This document shows positions 62,477-64,000 of a stretch of DNA of 64,000 nt, piece by piece; within the stretch, counting starts at the first letter, position 1, and every line of letters starts with the position of its first letter. Origin of the DNA: Methanomassiliicoccales archaeon. Lineage in GTDB: Archaea; Thermoplasmatota; Thermoplasmata; RBG-16-68-12; SOIM01. Where the stretch lies: the NCBI GenBank assembly GCA_004377185.1, contig SOIM01000024.1, forward strand, positions 1 through 64,000, written 5' to 3'. A model generated the notes under the pieces. The model worked only from the letters and a program-made list of their open reading frames with translations. It did not search any database and was not told the origin of the DNA. The translations under genes and the position numbers were made by a program.

Positions 62477-63189
62477 CCCAGATTCTTCTTTCTATTTTGA
62501 TTCTTCCGTGAGGGCAACAATTTTGACGAAAGAATTCCAACAACCGCCATATGATCCTTCTCGTAGGGAGCCAGATCACTCGATTCGATCACCTTCAGGC
62601 CTGCTTCCACGAGCTCTAGTTTGACAGAATCGTACACCTCTTCGGGATCCTTGGATACGTCAATGCTCCTTGCCTTGACCATCAGATACGCTACTCCTTT
62701 TTCCTTCAGGAACTTAAGGTTCTTAAGAAATATCTCCACCTGATTCCTCTGCGCAATGTCCTGGTACAGAACATCCACCTTTCCCACCAGCTGCTCATAT
62801 CCCTCGGGGTTGTTGGCGTCAGCCAATAGGGGCATCATGTCAAATCTGATTTCGCACAGGGAAACCAGTTTTCGGAATGGAAGAGGGGATAATTCGACAC
62901 AGTAGACCATTCCCTCCGCCACGATATCAGACACATGGCTCGCCGTCGTTCCAGTCGCGGCCCCAAGATACAGAACGGTGCTATTCTTCTCGAAAGGGAA
63001 GGTCCTGCAGCCCTTGAGGATGAGGGCGGCCAGCTTGCTCCTCTTCGGATTCCACGCCCGGTACTCGACCCCGAAATGCGGAACCAGCTTCTCCCCGTAT
63101 ACGGACTGCCCCGGAACGAGGTTCTCGGTATAGAGCGTCCTGCCATCGGTGTAAACATTGGGTAGTTCGTGCGGAACTATCTTCTCCAT
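62473..63189 (-). CDS. flpA: Fibrillarin-like rRNA/tRNA 2'-O-methyltransferase
   Basis: This protein has 238 residues from ATG 63189; TATTAAG at 63218-63212 lies about 26 bases upstream, which suits a leaderless start there rather than ATG 63201 or an upstream frame. It methylates ribose 2'-OH under guidance of box C/D RNAs with Nop5 and L7Ae. The SAM motif VLYLGAATGTTASHVSDIV near 72 and VYCVELSPLPFRKLV, DVLYQDIAQRNQVEIFLKN and AYLMVKARSIDVSKDPEEVY are all fibrillarin hallmarks. The C-terminus is a basic KNQNRKKNLG tail. It is upstream of the PAPS-reductase-like gene in one operon. Confidence 0.95.
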   Translation of the reverse strand: MEKIVPHELPNVYTDGRTLYTENLVPGQSVYGEKLVPHFGVEYRAWNPKRSKLAALILKGCRTFPFEKNSTVLYLGAATGTTASHVSDIVAEGMVYCVELSPLPFRKLVSLCEIRFDMMPLLADANNPEGYEQLVGKVDVLYQDIAQRNQVEIFLKNLKFLKEKGVAYLMVKARSIDVSKDPEEVYDSVKLELVEAGLKVIESSDLAPYEKDHMAVVGILSSKLLPSRKNQNRKKNLG

Positions 63190-63288
63190 CCAATAGGTCA
63201 TCTGACATCGATATCTTAATACTAGCCTTGGGTCGGAACAGCGCGCCACAAATAATGTTATAAAGTCCCCGCCACATTCAACGCATCT

Positions 63289-63753
63289 ATGGGGGAAGAA
63301 GAGGACGAGGACATCCGCAAGGAGCTCAAGGAGCTTTCGGCCAAGATAGACAGATTGGAGGAGACCCTGACCAAGATCTCTGCGCCGTACTCCGACCTGG
63401 TCGGCTATCTGGCTAAGTTCCAGAACATCTCACAGAGTTACTTCAAACTGCTGGACCTGTATGACAAGCACGGGTCGCTTTCCCCTGAGATAATAATACC
63501 TGGCCTTAAGGATCCAATTTCAAAAGATATCATTGTCATTCTCTTCAACAAGAAGGAGCAGAACATCTCTCAGATCACTGAGGAATTGAAGAAGAGGAGA
63601 GGAACCGCGTCCAGAAGGATAGTGAGGGAGAAGCTGAAGGCACTGGAGGAGCAGGACGTAGTGGTCTGCAAGGAAGGCACCAAGACCAAGAAGTACAGCA
63701 TTTCCCCCGAAGTGGTCGAAAAGTGGTCACAACTGCTGTATCTTCCCAAATAG
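63289..63753 (+). CDS. Coiled-coil winged-helix regulator
   Basis: This protein has 154 residues. An N-terminal coiled-coil (DIRKELKELSAKIDRLEETL) is followed by a helical linker, and a winged-helix lies at about 75-150 (KDIIVILFNKKEQNISQITE, RRIVREKLKALEEQDVVVCK, with KTKKYSISPEVV as the wing). It resembles archaeal regulators that bind DNA as dimers. The target is unknown. It is divergent from flpA, with 99 bp between. Confidence 0.82.
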   Translation: MGEEEDEDIRKELKELSAKIDRLEETLTKISAPYSDLVGYLAKFQNISQSYFKLLDLYDKHGSLSPEIIIPGLKDPISKDIIVILFNKKEQNISQITEELKKRRGTASRRIVREKLKALEEQDVVVCKEGTKTKKYSISPEVVEKWSQLLYLPK

Positions 63754-63849
63754 AGCAGGTCAAGAGACGACCAATCCACGATGGACAACCGGTTCACCTG
63801 TGTTCAGATCCAAGAAGTTTCCTGGTTTGTGTCAAGCAATCCTTAATAA

Positions 63850-63882
63850 CGTTTATATATGATTTTAACCCTGTGTTAACAT
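63850..63882 (+). promoter_or_regulatory. Promoter and small inverted repeat before the last gene
   Basis: TTTATATAT at 63852-63860 lies about 27 bases before ATG 63883. TTAAC and GTTAA (about 63865-63879, five bases between) form an inverted repeat just before the start codon, so the regulator may act on its own transcription. Confidence 0.45.
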
Positions 63883-64000
63883 ATGAGGCTCCGCGCGCTT
63901 TCCCATCTGCTGCTATCGGGCTCGCAATCAGTGGGCGAGCTTGCCCGCCTCCTGCACATATCGAACACCTATGCCTCGCAACTGACCAGCACTCTTGTTC
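63883..64000 (+). CDS. Winged-helix regulator, N-terminal part (cut by window edge)
   Basis: Only 39 codons are present. MRLRALSHLLLSGSQSVGEL then ARLLHISNTYASQLTSTL match a helix-turn-helix start, with the second and third helices of a winged-helix (a MarR- or Crp-like domain). TATA at 63852-63860 and no ribosome site suggest a leaderless start. What follows the DNA-binding part is outside the window. Confidence 0.7.
   Translation, partial: MRLRALSHLLLSGSQSVGELARLLHISNTYASQLTSTLV

Noticed and set aside
1-64000. rRNA or tRNA genes
   Set aside because: I scanned the spacers by eye for rRNA motifs and for GGTTCRANYCC-like T-arms and found none with a pairing acceptor stem. A tRNAscan run would be decisive.

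Overview
The window is archaeal. It encodes an Orc1/Cdc6 initiator, archaeal-type uS15, fibrillarin (FlpA), deoxyhypusine synthase, an archaeal DHH nuclease (GAN/RecJ-like) and FtsZ with an adjacent ribbon-helix-helix regulator. Many genes have a TATA-like box about 25 bp before the first codon, as expected for leaderless transcripts. The mix of FtsZ, DUF835, SAP/coiled-coil/zinc-ribbon and many PKD, Kelch and beta-helix surface proteins fits an uncultivated Thermoplasmatota lineage. That placement is inference; no rRNA or tRNA gene was recognised.

Layout. 1-6.6 kb: two very large secreted proteins on the minus strand, one running off the left edge. 6.8-8.4 kb: a CdrS-like regulator and ftsZ with an operator-like region. 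8.43-15.92 kb: a 7.5-kb accessory island bounded by inverted remnants of one insertion-sequence family and by a 9-bp direct repeat. It carries a transposase, a type II restriction-modification module, a winged-helix regulator with its palindrome, a candidate small RNA, and an unrecognised gene pair ending in an HExxH metalloprotein. A short deleted copy of the same IS follows directly. 16.3-22.5 kb: an acylphosphatase-like protein with a Lys-Leu-Asp repeat tail, and a 1750-residue VWA surface protein. 22.5-26.6 kb: two ABC-2 transporter pairs. 26.7-36.9 kb: metabolic genes (LsrF-like aldolase/thiolase, two medium-chain dehydrogenases, PEPCK, NAD kinase-like protein, Tdh-Kbl threonine degradation) with a HEPN/MNT toxin-antitoxin pair and a HISY-repeat surface protein. 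36.9-38.2 kb: a RelE/DUF2683 pair and an antitoxin-like gene broken by one in-frame TAG. 38.2-47.5 kb: aldo/keto reductase, ferrochelatase-like protein, MacB-type exporter, small enzymes, a cytoplasmic reductive-dehalogenase-like protein, dodecin and a CMD-family protein. 48-64 kb: mainly housekeeping genes (Nudix, TPR, deoxyhypusine synthase, CBS, NIF3, Cdc6, DUF835, DHH nuclease, uS15, MscS, PAPS reductase, FlpA) plus envelope proteins. The right edge cuts a winged-helix gene.

Connections. Tdh and Kbl together convert threonine to glycine and acetyl-CoA. The CdrS-like gene and ftsZ probably form one division operon, and the island sits immediately upstream of its promoter. The methyltransferase and endonuclease overlap and form one restriction-modification unit. 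FlpA and PAPS reductase, uS15 and the DHH nuclease, and Cdc6 and DUF835 are close or overlapping same-strand pairs. All functions are read from motifs and remembered family features; no database search was run.
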